This document shows, one piece after another, positions 53,111-64,000 of a stretch of 64,000 bases of DNA. A model generated the notes under the pieces. The model did no database searches. It had not been told where the DNA came from and worked only from the letters and a program-made list of their open reading frames with translations. The DNA lies in assembly GCF_003600355.1 (NCBI RefSeq), contig NZ_CP032416.1, positions 1 through 64,000 of the forward strand, read 5' to 3'. Each line of letters opens with the position of its first letter. Within the stretch, counting starts at the first letter, position 1. The translations under genes and the position numbers were made by a program. The stretch comes from Clostridium fermenticellae (GTDB lineage Bacteria > Bacillota > Clostridia > Clostridiales > Clostridiaceae).

Positions 53111-53522
53111 CTATATTTTGTTTAATATCATTAATAATTTCATATATGATTTCTTTTATCTCAAGGTTTCTTGTACCCGGTATAAATATATTATGTTTTC
53201 TTAAAGGGATAATATATTTGGTGCAGTTCATCTCGAAAATCGATTTTGAAATAGAAGATGTAATCTCTCCGTTAATTCCTCCATTACACATGACACCAAT
53301 TGGGGCAACTATACAATTAACCGTATGATTAGTGCAAAATGAGCATATATTATCTTCGCCAGTTATACCTATATTTGCTCCGGCTTTAAGCATATTAAAT
53401 GTAGCAGTTTTATTAGTACCCAAAGCTATTATATATATTTTGGCGCTTATTTCCTTATGGATTTTTTTTATAACTGTTTGACCAAGGCCTGCTCCTTGAG
53501 CGTCAATGACCGCTATTCTCAT
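53106..53522 (-). CDS. DUF3842 family protein
   Basis: A 138-aa protein starting MRIAVIDAQGAGLGQTVIKK, with GANIGITGEDNICSFC and GVMCNGGINGEIT. Matches DUF3842, a small clostridial family with a Rossmann-like first strand and Gly-rich turn that might bind a nucleotide. Function unknown. Strong GGAGG ribosome-binding site. Confidence 0.8.
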   Translation of the reverse strand: MRIAVIDAQGAGLGQTVIKKIHKEISAKIYIIALGTNKTATFNMLKAGANIGITGEDNICSFCTNHTVNCIVAPIGVMCNGGINGEITSSISKSIFEMNCTKYIIPLRKHNIFIPGTRNLEIKEIIYEIINDIKQNID

Positions 53523-53703
53523 GATATTTAAAGCCTCCAGACAATAATAATATTTTATAAAAATACATTAATATTTTATATTAAAGGATTGTAAAAGTCC
53601 AACTAAGGAGAATATTTAAAGCATATAAATTTGTTTGTTAAGTTAATATAAAAGAATTATAATTATAGGTGTACATATTTAAGTTGAATTGGGAGAGATC
53701 AGT

Positions 53704-54639
53704 ATGTTAGAACATCAGTATGTTACTATAGATTCGGTTAAGGGCAGTAAAGATGAATATATAATAAGAGATGAATCCGGTATAACTATAGGTAGAACTT
53801 TTATAATAGAATATTCTGTTAAAAATAGATATTGTTCGTTTAGAATAAAGTTTTATAAAGAGAGAGATCAGAGTTATTTATTGCTGAAAGAATCAATAAG
53901 GATGTTCTTAATATCTTTATTTAAGAACATGAACTTATATAAGATAAATGTTATAGCGGATGAGGATATAAATATAATGTCATTTACTGATCTTGGGTTC
54001 AAGCTAGAGGGTATAATTTCAGACAGTTTAATTTGTAATTGTGAGTATAAGGATGAGCTATTATTCGGAATAGATTTTGATGTATTTCAAAATATTAATA
54101 GAAATAAGTATTTTAAGAGAAATGGAAAAAGTATTAGTATAGTAGTTTTAACCCCAAATAAAAGTCAAGATGTTTTAAATTATTACTTAAAAAATAGAGA
54201 GCATTTAAAAGCTTTTGAGCCAGAGAGGGAAGAAAGTTTTTATACTTTGCAATTTCAAAGGAGAAATCTAATAGAAAGTTATAAACAATTTATAGATTCG
54301 GAAAGTGTTAATTTCGGTATATATAAAGGCGAAAGGTTTATAGGCAAAATTCAGATATCAAATATTGTTCTTGGAGTATTAAAAAGTGCAGTTGTAGGAT
54401 ATTCTATAGATAAAGATGAACAAGGGAATGGTTATATGGAGGAAGCTTTAGAGCTAGCATGCGATTATGCAAATTATGATATTGGACTTCATAGACTGGA
54501 GGCTTCTACATTGGTAGACAATATAAAATCTCAAAGAGTTTTAAAGCATTGTGGATTTAAAGAACTTGGTTTAAATGAAAAGTATCTATTTATAAATGGT
54601 AAGTGGCAGAATCATATAACTTTCTATAAGCTGCTCTGA
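53704..54639 (+). CDS. Tandem GNAT acetyltransferase (RimJ/RimL-like C-terminus)
   Basis: 311 aa from the ATG at 53704 (ribosome-binding site GGGAGAG; in-frame TTG at 53689 lies just before it). The C-terminal half (about 140-311) is RimJ/RimL-like with acetyl-CoA motif DEQGNGYMEEAL and ending VLKHCGFKELG. The N-terminal half (about 1-130) resembles a diverged GNAT lacking a clear CoA loop, ending FTDLGFKLEGI. The acceptor substrate is not determinable. Confidence 0.78.
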   Translation: MLEHQYVTIDSVKGSKDEYIIRDESGITIGRTFIIEYSVKNRYCSFRIKFYKERDQSYLLLKESIRMFLISLFKNMNLYKINVIADEDINIMSFTDLGFKLEGIISDSLICNCEYKDELLFGIDFDVFQNINRNKYFKRNGKSISIVVLTPNKSQDVLNYYLKNREHLKAFEPEREESFYTLQFQRRNLIESYKQFIDSESVNFGIYKGERFIGKIQISNIVLGVLKSAVVGYSIDKDEQGNGYMEEALELACDYANYDIGLHRLEASTLVDNIKSQRVLKHCGFKELGLNEKYLFINGKWQNHITFYKLL

Positions 54640-55079
54640 ATTAAAATATAAAAAACTAAACCAAGTGTATCAATAGTAGAAAAATGATGAAAAATATATA
54701 TATGTTTAGAGACAAAGATTTAATTTAAAATAATTAAGCTTAAGTTTAATTTGTTAATTAGGATTTATGATAAAATAACATATGTTGCTTGAGGAAACTC
54801 AAGTTACGGTCAAGAAAAGTTTTCAGAGGAATTTTTAATTATATATAATGGAAATTAAAATAATTAAAAGTCTTAAAAAAAGTTCTTGACAGTTTAGAGA
54901 GTACATGGTAAGATGTATAAGTCGCTTGGATGAAGCGGCGATGAACCTTGAAAATCAAACAGAGAAGAGTAAAAATAAACCAGCAATTCTTTTGAAAGCT
55001 GCTTTGGCAGCTTGAAAGTAAAGTAAATGAGCTTAAGTTGAACTCAAAACTCTGAATAAGAGTTTTATATAAGAAATTA
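54640..55079 (+). other. Gene-free leader of rRNA operon 2
   Basis: No protein gene. From 54768 the sequence follows the operon 1 leader. The promoter is at 54886-54914; the 16S processing strand is at 54951-54964. The small leader hairpin near 54996-55013 has the compensating C55002-G55007 pair. Confidence 0.75.
54886..54914 (+). promoter_or_regulatory. rRNA operon 2 core promoter
   Basis: TTGACA (54886-54891), 17-bp spacer and TAAGAT (54909-54914), identical to operon 1. Confidence 0.85.
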
Positions 55080-59939
<4,860 letters not shown>

Positions 59940-60000
59940 GTTACTTTTCTTAATCAATTTCTTCTATCTTTACTGTGCAGTTTTGAGAGAACAATCAGCA

Positions 60001-60117
60001 ATCTGGTGGTTATTACATAAAGGTAACACTCCTTCCCATACCGAACAGGTAGGTTAAGCTTTATTGTGCCGATGGTACTTCAGGGGCAGCCCTGCGGGAG
60101 AGTAGGTCACCGCCAGG
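60001..60117 (+). rRNA. rrf: 5S ribosomal RNA (copy 2)
   Basis: About 117 nt, identical to copy 1 except C60110 in the terminal stem. The 23S-5S spacer is 37 bp shorter than in operon 1. Confidence 0.95.
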
Positions 60118-60126
60118 TAAATGTAT

Positions 60127-60202
60127 GGTTTACTAGCTCAGTTGGTAGAGCACATGACTTTTAATCATGGTGTCCGGGGTTCGATTCCCCGGTAAGCCAC
60201 CA
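60127..60202 (+). tRNA. tRNA-Lys (anticodon TTT)
   Basis: A 76-nt cloverleaf with acceptor GGTTTAC/GTAAGCC, anticodon loop CTTTTAA and encoded CCA, 9 bp after 5S and probably part of rRNA operon 2. Confidence 0.96.
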
Positions 60203-60230
60203 AAGTATCTTTAGTAAGATACTTTTATTT
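60202..60230 (+). terminator. Terminator of rRNA operon 2
   Basis: AAAGTATCTT / AAGATACTTT hairpin with T-run immediately after tRNA-Lys. Confidence 0.9.
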
Positions 60231-60365
60231 TTTTACCATAGAAATATAGATTAATATATATGAGTTTCATTTTGGCGTTTATAGTAATATAATTAGCTAA
60301 ATGGGACTTTTTTTATTTATTGTATATAAATAATTATTGTATAATGGTAATATATAAATGGAAGA

Positions 60366-60410
60366 GGAGGAGACCCATTATTAAGTATTAATAATGGTAT
60401 TTATAATATG
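60366..60410 (+). promoter_or_regulatory. Split ribosome-binding region of first M42 gene
   Basis: Shine-Dalgarno GGAGGAG (60366-60372) is 35 bp from the ATG at 60408. A perfect 10-bp hairpin with a 3-nt loop (CCATTATTAA / TTAATAATGG, 60375-60397) lies between, giving an effective spacing near 12 nt. No other start codon serves this site. Confidence 0.55.
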
Positions 60411-61448
60411 AATGAATTAGATTTATTAAAGGATTTGTGTGGAACATATTCACCGAGTGGACAGGAGCAAAATATTTATCCAGTCATACAATCTGTTTTT
60501 AAAAATTTAGGTCAAATTTCAATAAGTGATTTAAATAATATATATATACATAAAAAGGGACAGAGTCATGGTAAAATAATGATTATGGCACATAGTGATG
60601 AAGTATTTTTAGTAGTTACTGATATAGTTAGTAATGGATTTATTAAATTTAAAAGTGTGGGTATAGATTGTAAAACCCTGGTATCACAAGAAGTTATAAT
60701 TCATGGTAAACAAGATGTACATGGAATCATTGGATTGGAATTTTTAGAAGATTCCAATGAACAGGATAAAACACAGCATTTTTCAGAGGAAAATTTACTT
60801 ATTGATACAGGATTTAGTAGAAACTATATTGAAAAATATATAAAAATAGGTGATTATATAGAGATAAAAAGAAAATTTGTTAAACTTTTAAATAATAACG
60901 TTTCATGTAAAGCAATTGACGATAGAGCTGGTATTGCTTCAATGTACTTCTGTGCTAAAGAGTTGCAAAGTATAAATCATTATATGGATGTGTATTTTGT
61001 TTGTTCGTGTCAGGAGGAAGTTGGACATAGAGGGGCTAAGATGGCAACTTATGATATAAATCCGGATATAGGAATAGCAATAGATACAACTTTTGATGGT
61101 GGAGCTATGGGAGATGTGGAAAGAGAAAATAAATTAGGTTCAGGACCTGTTATTTGTATAGGGCCTAATGTTCATAGTAAATTAAGGCAAAAAATTATAG
61201 ATATAGCATTAGAATATAATATACCTTATCAAATAGAAGTTGAACCTGGAAATACGGGTACAGATGCATGGGATATCCAAGTATCTAGAGATGGAGTACC
61301 AAGTATTTTAATTTCAATTCCCATAAAGTATATGCACACGTCTGTTGAGGTTGTAAATATGGACGATATTAAGAATACAGGCAGGCTTGTAGCTAAATTT
61401 ATAGAAAAATTAGATTCTCACGAATTGGAGGGAGTATTTTGCTTTTAG
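60408..61448 (+). CDS. M42 family metallo-aminopeptidase, paralogue 1 (complete active site)
   Basis: A 346-aa M42 (glutamyl/leucyl aminopeptidase, TET-type) protein that trims short peptides, usually as a dodecameric cage. All expected dizinc residues are seen: His62 (AHSDE), Asp171 (AIDDRAG), catalytic Glu203 and ligand Glu204 (QEEVGHRGA), Asp225 (AIDTTFD) and the C-terminal His in KYMHTS. First of three adjacent paralogues; it overlaps the next by 10 bp. Confidence 0.92.
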   Translation: MNELDLLKDLCGTYSPSGQEQNIYPVIQSVFKNLGQISISDLNNIYIHKKGQSHGKIMIMAHSDEVFLVVTDIVSNGFIKFKSVGIDCKTLVSQEVIIHGKQDVHGIIGLEFLEDSNEQDKTQHFSEENLLIDTGFSRNYIEKYIKIGDYIEIKRKFVKLLNNNVSCKAIDDRAGIASMYFCAKELQSINHYMDVYFVCSCQEEVGHRGAKMATYDINPDIGIAIDTTFDGGAMGDVERENKLGSGPVICIGPNVHSKLRQKIIDIALEYNIPYQIEVEPGNTGTDAWDIQVSRDGVPSILISIPIKYMHTSVEVVNMDDIKNTGRLVAKFIEKLDSHELEGVFCF

Positions 61449-62440
61449 TTGATCTTTGCAATTCTATAGCACCTTCTGGCTACGAAGATTGTGCAAGAAA
61501 TGTAATAAAAGAGAATATAAAAGATTTAGCAGATGAAATAAATATAGATAAAATGGGTAATGTGATAGCGCATAAAAATGGAAAAGGACCCAAAGTAGCA
61601 TTATATGCACATATGGACGAAGTTGGTCTTATAATTACCGGATATAATGATGATGGTACATTAAGATTTTCACCGTTAGGGAATATTGATTCAAATTCAA
61701 TTGTATCTAAAGTTGTTTCCGTAGGTGAAAAAAGGTTTTCAGGAATTATTGGTGCTAAACCTATACATCTTCAGGGTAGATATGAAAGAAGACAGGAAAC
61801 AAAAATTTCAGACTTATGTATAGATGTAGGATCGTTATCTAAAGAAGAAACTAGAAGTATCATTAAACTTGGAGATTATGCGGTTTTTGATACTGATTTT
61901 GAGGAATTTGGTGATAATCTTATAAAGGGAAAAGGATTCGATAATAGAATTGGATGTTCAATACTTATAAATATATTAAAGGAAGAATACGATTGTGATT
62001 TATACTGCATATTTAATGTTCAAGAAAAAGTTGGACAAAGAGGAGCATTTGTATCTACTTTTAATGTAAGACCAGATATTTGTATAGTGGTAGATACATA
62101 TAAAAGTAATGATATACCTGGAACTCCAAAATATCTAGAGATAAGCGATGTTGGATGTGGCCCTGTTATATCTATAAAAAATGGCAGTATACTTCTTAAT
62201 AATAATGTTACGAATTCTATTATATCAACTGCTATTCAGAGTGGAATTCATTATCAGTGGAAAAGTGACTCTAAATTTAAAAATGAAGCTCATGCAATTG
62301 ATATGATAGGAGAAGGTACAAATATAGCTGCAGTATCAATTCCTTGCAGATATATGCATTCTACTGTATCAGTATGTAGTTTGAATGATTACAATAATAC
62401 TATAGACTTATTAATAAATTATCTTAAGTCTTGTAAGTAA
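61439..62440 (+). CDS. M42 family peptidase, paralogue 2 (altered metal ligand)
   Basis: A 333-aa M42 protein starting at TTG 61439 behind GGAGGGAG. His58/Asp60 (AHMDE), Asp168 (FDNRIG), Asp219 (VVDTYK) and His307 (RYMHST) are kept, but the QEEVG motif reads QEKVG, so the metal-binding second Glu is Lys197. Catalysis is likely altered or lost. Overlap with the upstream gene suggests translational coupling and a joint complex. Confidence 0.88.
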   Translation: MLLVDLCNSIAPSGYEDCARNVIKENIKDLADEINIDKMGNVIAHKNGKGPKVALYAHMDEVGLIITGYNDDGTLRFSPLGNIDSNSIVSKVVSVGEKRFSGIIGAKPIHLQGRYERRQETKISDLCIDVGSLSKEETRSIIKLGDYAVFDTDFEEFGDNLIKGKGFDNRIGCSILINILKEEYDCDLYCIFNVQEKVGQRGAFVSTFNVRPDICIVVDTYKSNDIPGTPKYLEISDVGCGPVISIKNGSILLNNNVTNSIISTAIQSGIHYQWKSDSKFKNEAHAIDMIGEGTNIAAVSIPCRYMHSTVSVCSLNDYNNTIDLLINYLKSCK

Positions 62441-62452
62441 AGGGAGGTAGTT

Positions 62453-63400
62453 TTGGTGGATAAATTACTTGGTAAGTTAATAGACAGTTTTTCGGTTAGT
62501 GGAAATGAAGATTACGTTAAAAATATTATAAAAGAGGAGCTTAAAACTACTAATTGTGAATTAACTGAAGATAAAATGGGTAACCTTATAGCCAGTGTGG
62601 GTAGCGGTGATAGTAAAATAATGTTGTGTGCGCACATGGATAGCATAGGATTTATAGTATCATATATAGAAGACAATGGACTTATACGTGTAGAAAAAAT
62701 AGGGTGTTTTGAAAATGAATATGCAATTAATAGCTTTGTGAGATTTAAGAATGGAACAGTAGGCAGATTGTGCAATACTCATGATCAATTATTTATAGAT
62801 ATAGGATTAGATAATAAAATAAAATCATCAGAAAAAGTTAAAATTGGTGATACTGCCTGTTTAGTTGGACCATATATTAAGGTAGGAAAAGGCAATATAA
62901 TGAGTCCTTTACTTGATAATAAGGTGGGATGCTATATACTTATTAAATTAATAGAAAGAGCTGTTAGTGTTAAGGATAAAAAAGTTTTTTTCGTGTTTTC
63001 GACTGAAGAGGAATTAGGCGGTAGAGGTGCTAGAGCAGCAGCATATGGGATAAATCCTGATTATTGTATTGTACTTGGGCTTGAAAAAGCAAAAGATATG
63101 GAAAAATCAGATGGAAATGTTGAATTGGGAAAAGGACCGGTTCTAAAAATTATGGACAAGTCACTTATAATGCATATGGATATAAAAAATATGCTTGAAG
63201 AATCAGCAAAAAAGTCAGGAATTAATGTTCAGTACAGTATAAGTGCTGGAACTTCAGAAGGTGGATTGCTCCATAAGGAGAGAGCTGGAATAAAAACAGG
63301 AGAATTAGATATTCCGTGTAGATATAAACATTCGTGTTCGGAAATGATTTGTATAGATGATATAGAAGGTACTATAAAGTTACTGGAAAATATAATTTAG
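62453..63400 (+). CDS. M42 family peptidase, paralogue 3 (altered metal ligand)
   Basis: A 315-aa M42 protein starting at TTG 62453 (or GTG 62456) behind GGGAGG. His61/Asp63 (AHMDS), Asp155 (LLDNKVG), Glu186/Glu187 (TEEELGGRGA) and His in RYKHSC are kept, but the Asp normally found in the AIDTTF-like strand is Gly209 (CIVLGLEKA). One zinc site should be damaged, and it is a different site from the one lost in paralogue 2. Confidence 0.88.
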   Translation: MVDKLLGKLIDSFSVSGNEDYVKNIIKEELKTTNCELTEDKMGNLIASVGSGDSKIMLCAHMDSIGFIVSYIEDNGLIRVEKIGCFENEYAINSFVRFKNGTVGRLCNTHDQLFIDIGLDNKIKSSEKVKIGDTACLVGPYIKVGKGNIMSPLLDNKVGCYILIKLIERAVSVKDKKVFFVFSTEEELGGRGARAAAYGINPDYCIVLGLEKAKDMEKSDGNVELGKGPVLKIMDKSLIMHMDIKNMLEESAKKSGINVQYSISAGTSEGGLLHKERAGIKTGELDIPCRYKHSCSEMICIDDIEGTIKLLENII

Positions 63401-63412
63401 ATTTAATATTTT

Positions 63413-63454
63413 TATAGGGGTTATAATTTTAAGCTTAAAATTATAACCCCTATA
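63413..63454. terminator. Perfect 42-bp palindrome, bidirectional terminator
   Basis: A perfect palindrome centred on AAGCTT at 63431-63436, with arms running from TATAGGGG to CCCCTATA and no unpaired bases. Placed between the convergent M42 gene (+) and uracil-DNA glycosylase (-), it can terminate both. Confidence 0.8.
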
Positions 63455-63474
63455 CAGAATTTTCAGTATGTAGT

Positions 63475-64000
63475 TTAACTTAGTTTGGTTAAGGCTTTTT
63501 TTAAATTTATCCAATCAGTTTTATATAAATTGTGAAAATCCTCGTTCCTATTGTATATTAAAGATGAGGGATGATACATAGGAAAAACATTTCTATTAAG
63601 ACTTTCTATAAAATAAACTTTACCATGACATTCACCAATTGAATTAAAATTTGTCAGTCTTTTTAATGGAACATTTCCTAAGGTTATTATTATTTTAGGA
63701 TTTACTAGATCGATTTCTTCATCGAGTACTTTGCTAAATAGGGATATTTCATTTGATTTTGGAGGACGATTACTTATTGAAATTCTATTATTCTTTCCTA
63801 TCTTTTTCTTAATAGGTCTAAAGAAGCATGTATTCGTGATTCTTATATCTTCTCTTTTCATACCTATTGAATCTAAATATTTTTCAAAATTTTTGCCTGC
63901 AGCTCCAACAAAAGGTTTACCTGTTTCAACTTCTGTTTTACCAGGAGCTTCACCAACAAACAGAATATCGCAAGGTATGGGGCCATCACCCGTTATATAG
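63475..64000 (-). CDS. Family 4-type uracil-DNA glycosylase, 5' truncated by window end
   Basis: The - strand frame stays open through the right edge, so the gene starts beyond 64000; about 175 residues are seen. The segment just inside the edge reads CDILFVGEAPGKTEVETGKP followed by FVGAAG, the motif 1 region of family 4/5 uracil-DNA glycosylases. Later come VNPKIIITLGNVPLK and the second catalytic motif MYHPSSLI. The first internal Met at 63861 is not the real start. Four-Cys Fe-S ligands would lie partly outside the window. Excises uracil from DNA. Confidence 0.9.
   Translation of the reverse strand, partial: YITGDGPIPCDILFVGEAPGKTEVETGKPFVGAAGKNFEKYLDSIGMKREDIRITNTCFFRPIKKKIGKNNRISISNRPPKSNEISLFSKVLDEEIDLVNPKIIITLGNVPLKRLTNFNSIGECHGKVYFIESLNRNVFPMYHPSSLIYNRNEDFHNLYKTDWINLKKALTKLS

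Noticed and set aside
63475-63861. Uracil-DNA glycosylase start at the internal Met (63861)
   Set aside because: Upstream codons still encode conserved family residues (GEAPGKTE), so the gene begins outside the window.
63731-64000. + strand frame of 89 aa at the right edge
   Set aside because: It is antisense to the uracil-DNA glycosylase, whose conserved motifs continue to the window edge on the - strand.

Overview
The window starts exactly at the dnaA start codon of an AT-rich, endospore-forming Firmicute, most likely a Clostridium sensu stricto. The evidence is the order dnaA-dnaN-S4-recF-remB-gyrB-gyrA, clostridial rRNA operons, large-type SRP RNA, T-box leaders, a BofA homologue and BclA-type collagen-like spore-surface proteins. 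I do not name a species. Most genes, and both rRNA operons, are on the + strand, as expected for a replichore leaving oriC.

Layout. 1-8.8 kb: replication initiation and gyrase genes, with DnaA boxes between dnaA and dnaN. 8.9-14.5 kb: rRNA operon 1 with tRNA-Ile2 and tRNA-Ala. 14.6-23.4 kb: HD-domain protein, NiaR-type repressor, UPF0182 membrane protein, hybrid histidine kinase, a degenerate L,D-transpeptidase-like protein, a GlpA-like flavoprotein and a DUF1667 protein. 23.4-25.4 kb: serine T-box, serS and two tRNA-Ser genes. 25.4-28.5 kb: G1-family (eqolisin) peptidase, phosphatidylserine decarboxylase, TetR regulator and two tRNA-Arg genes. 28.6-36.4 kb: a probable spore-surface island with two collagen-like proteins and a third protein sharing their N-terminal domain, two TPR glycosyltransferases, an unknown protein, a small soluble Hanks-type kinase and a Ser-Arg-repeat protein. 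36.5-38.3 kb: MarR regulator and MFS transporter. 38.4-42.7 kb: CWB2 cell-wall protein behind a structured leader, an RNase H-TadA fusion, a 226-bp palindromic element and a phosphohexomutase. 42.7-47 kb: two tRNA-Ser genes, SRP RNA, dnaX-ybaB-recR-yaaL-bofA. 47-54.6 kb: NUDIX, TIM-barrel protein, small Cys-rich proteins, tandem serine T-boxes driving a serine-biosynthesis operon (aminotransferase, phosphoglycerate dehydrogenase, DUF1015), DUF3842 and a GNAT protein. 54.7-60.2 kb: rRNA operon 2 with tRNA-Lys. 60.4-64 kb: three tandem M42 peptidase paralogues and a truncated family-4 uracil-DNA glycosylase.

How genes work together. Four serine tRNAs (UGA, GCU, CGA, GGA anticodons), seryl-tRNA synthetase and a serine biosynthesis operon all lie here. 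Three T-boxes read UCC, the codon matching tRNA-Ser(GGA) at 42980, so serine making and charging appear jointly controlled by uncharged tRNA-Ser. The TadA domain would modify tRNA-Arg(ACG), encoded at 26579.

Most interesting: (1) a Ser-Arg repeat protein cotranscribed with a Hanks-type kinase behind a sigma-K-like promoter, next to collagen-like spore proteins; (2) an RNase H-TadA single-chain fusion; (3) three tandem M42 peptidases, two missing different metal ligands; (4) two genes whose Shine-Dalgarno and start codon are separated by a perfect hairpin; (5) a 226-bp full-length palindromic element; (6) a DnaA-box-like cluster after bofA. All functions are read from sequence by eye; no database search was run.
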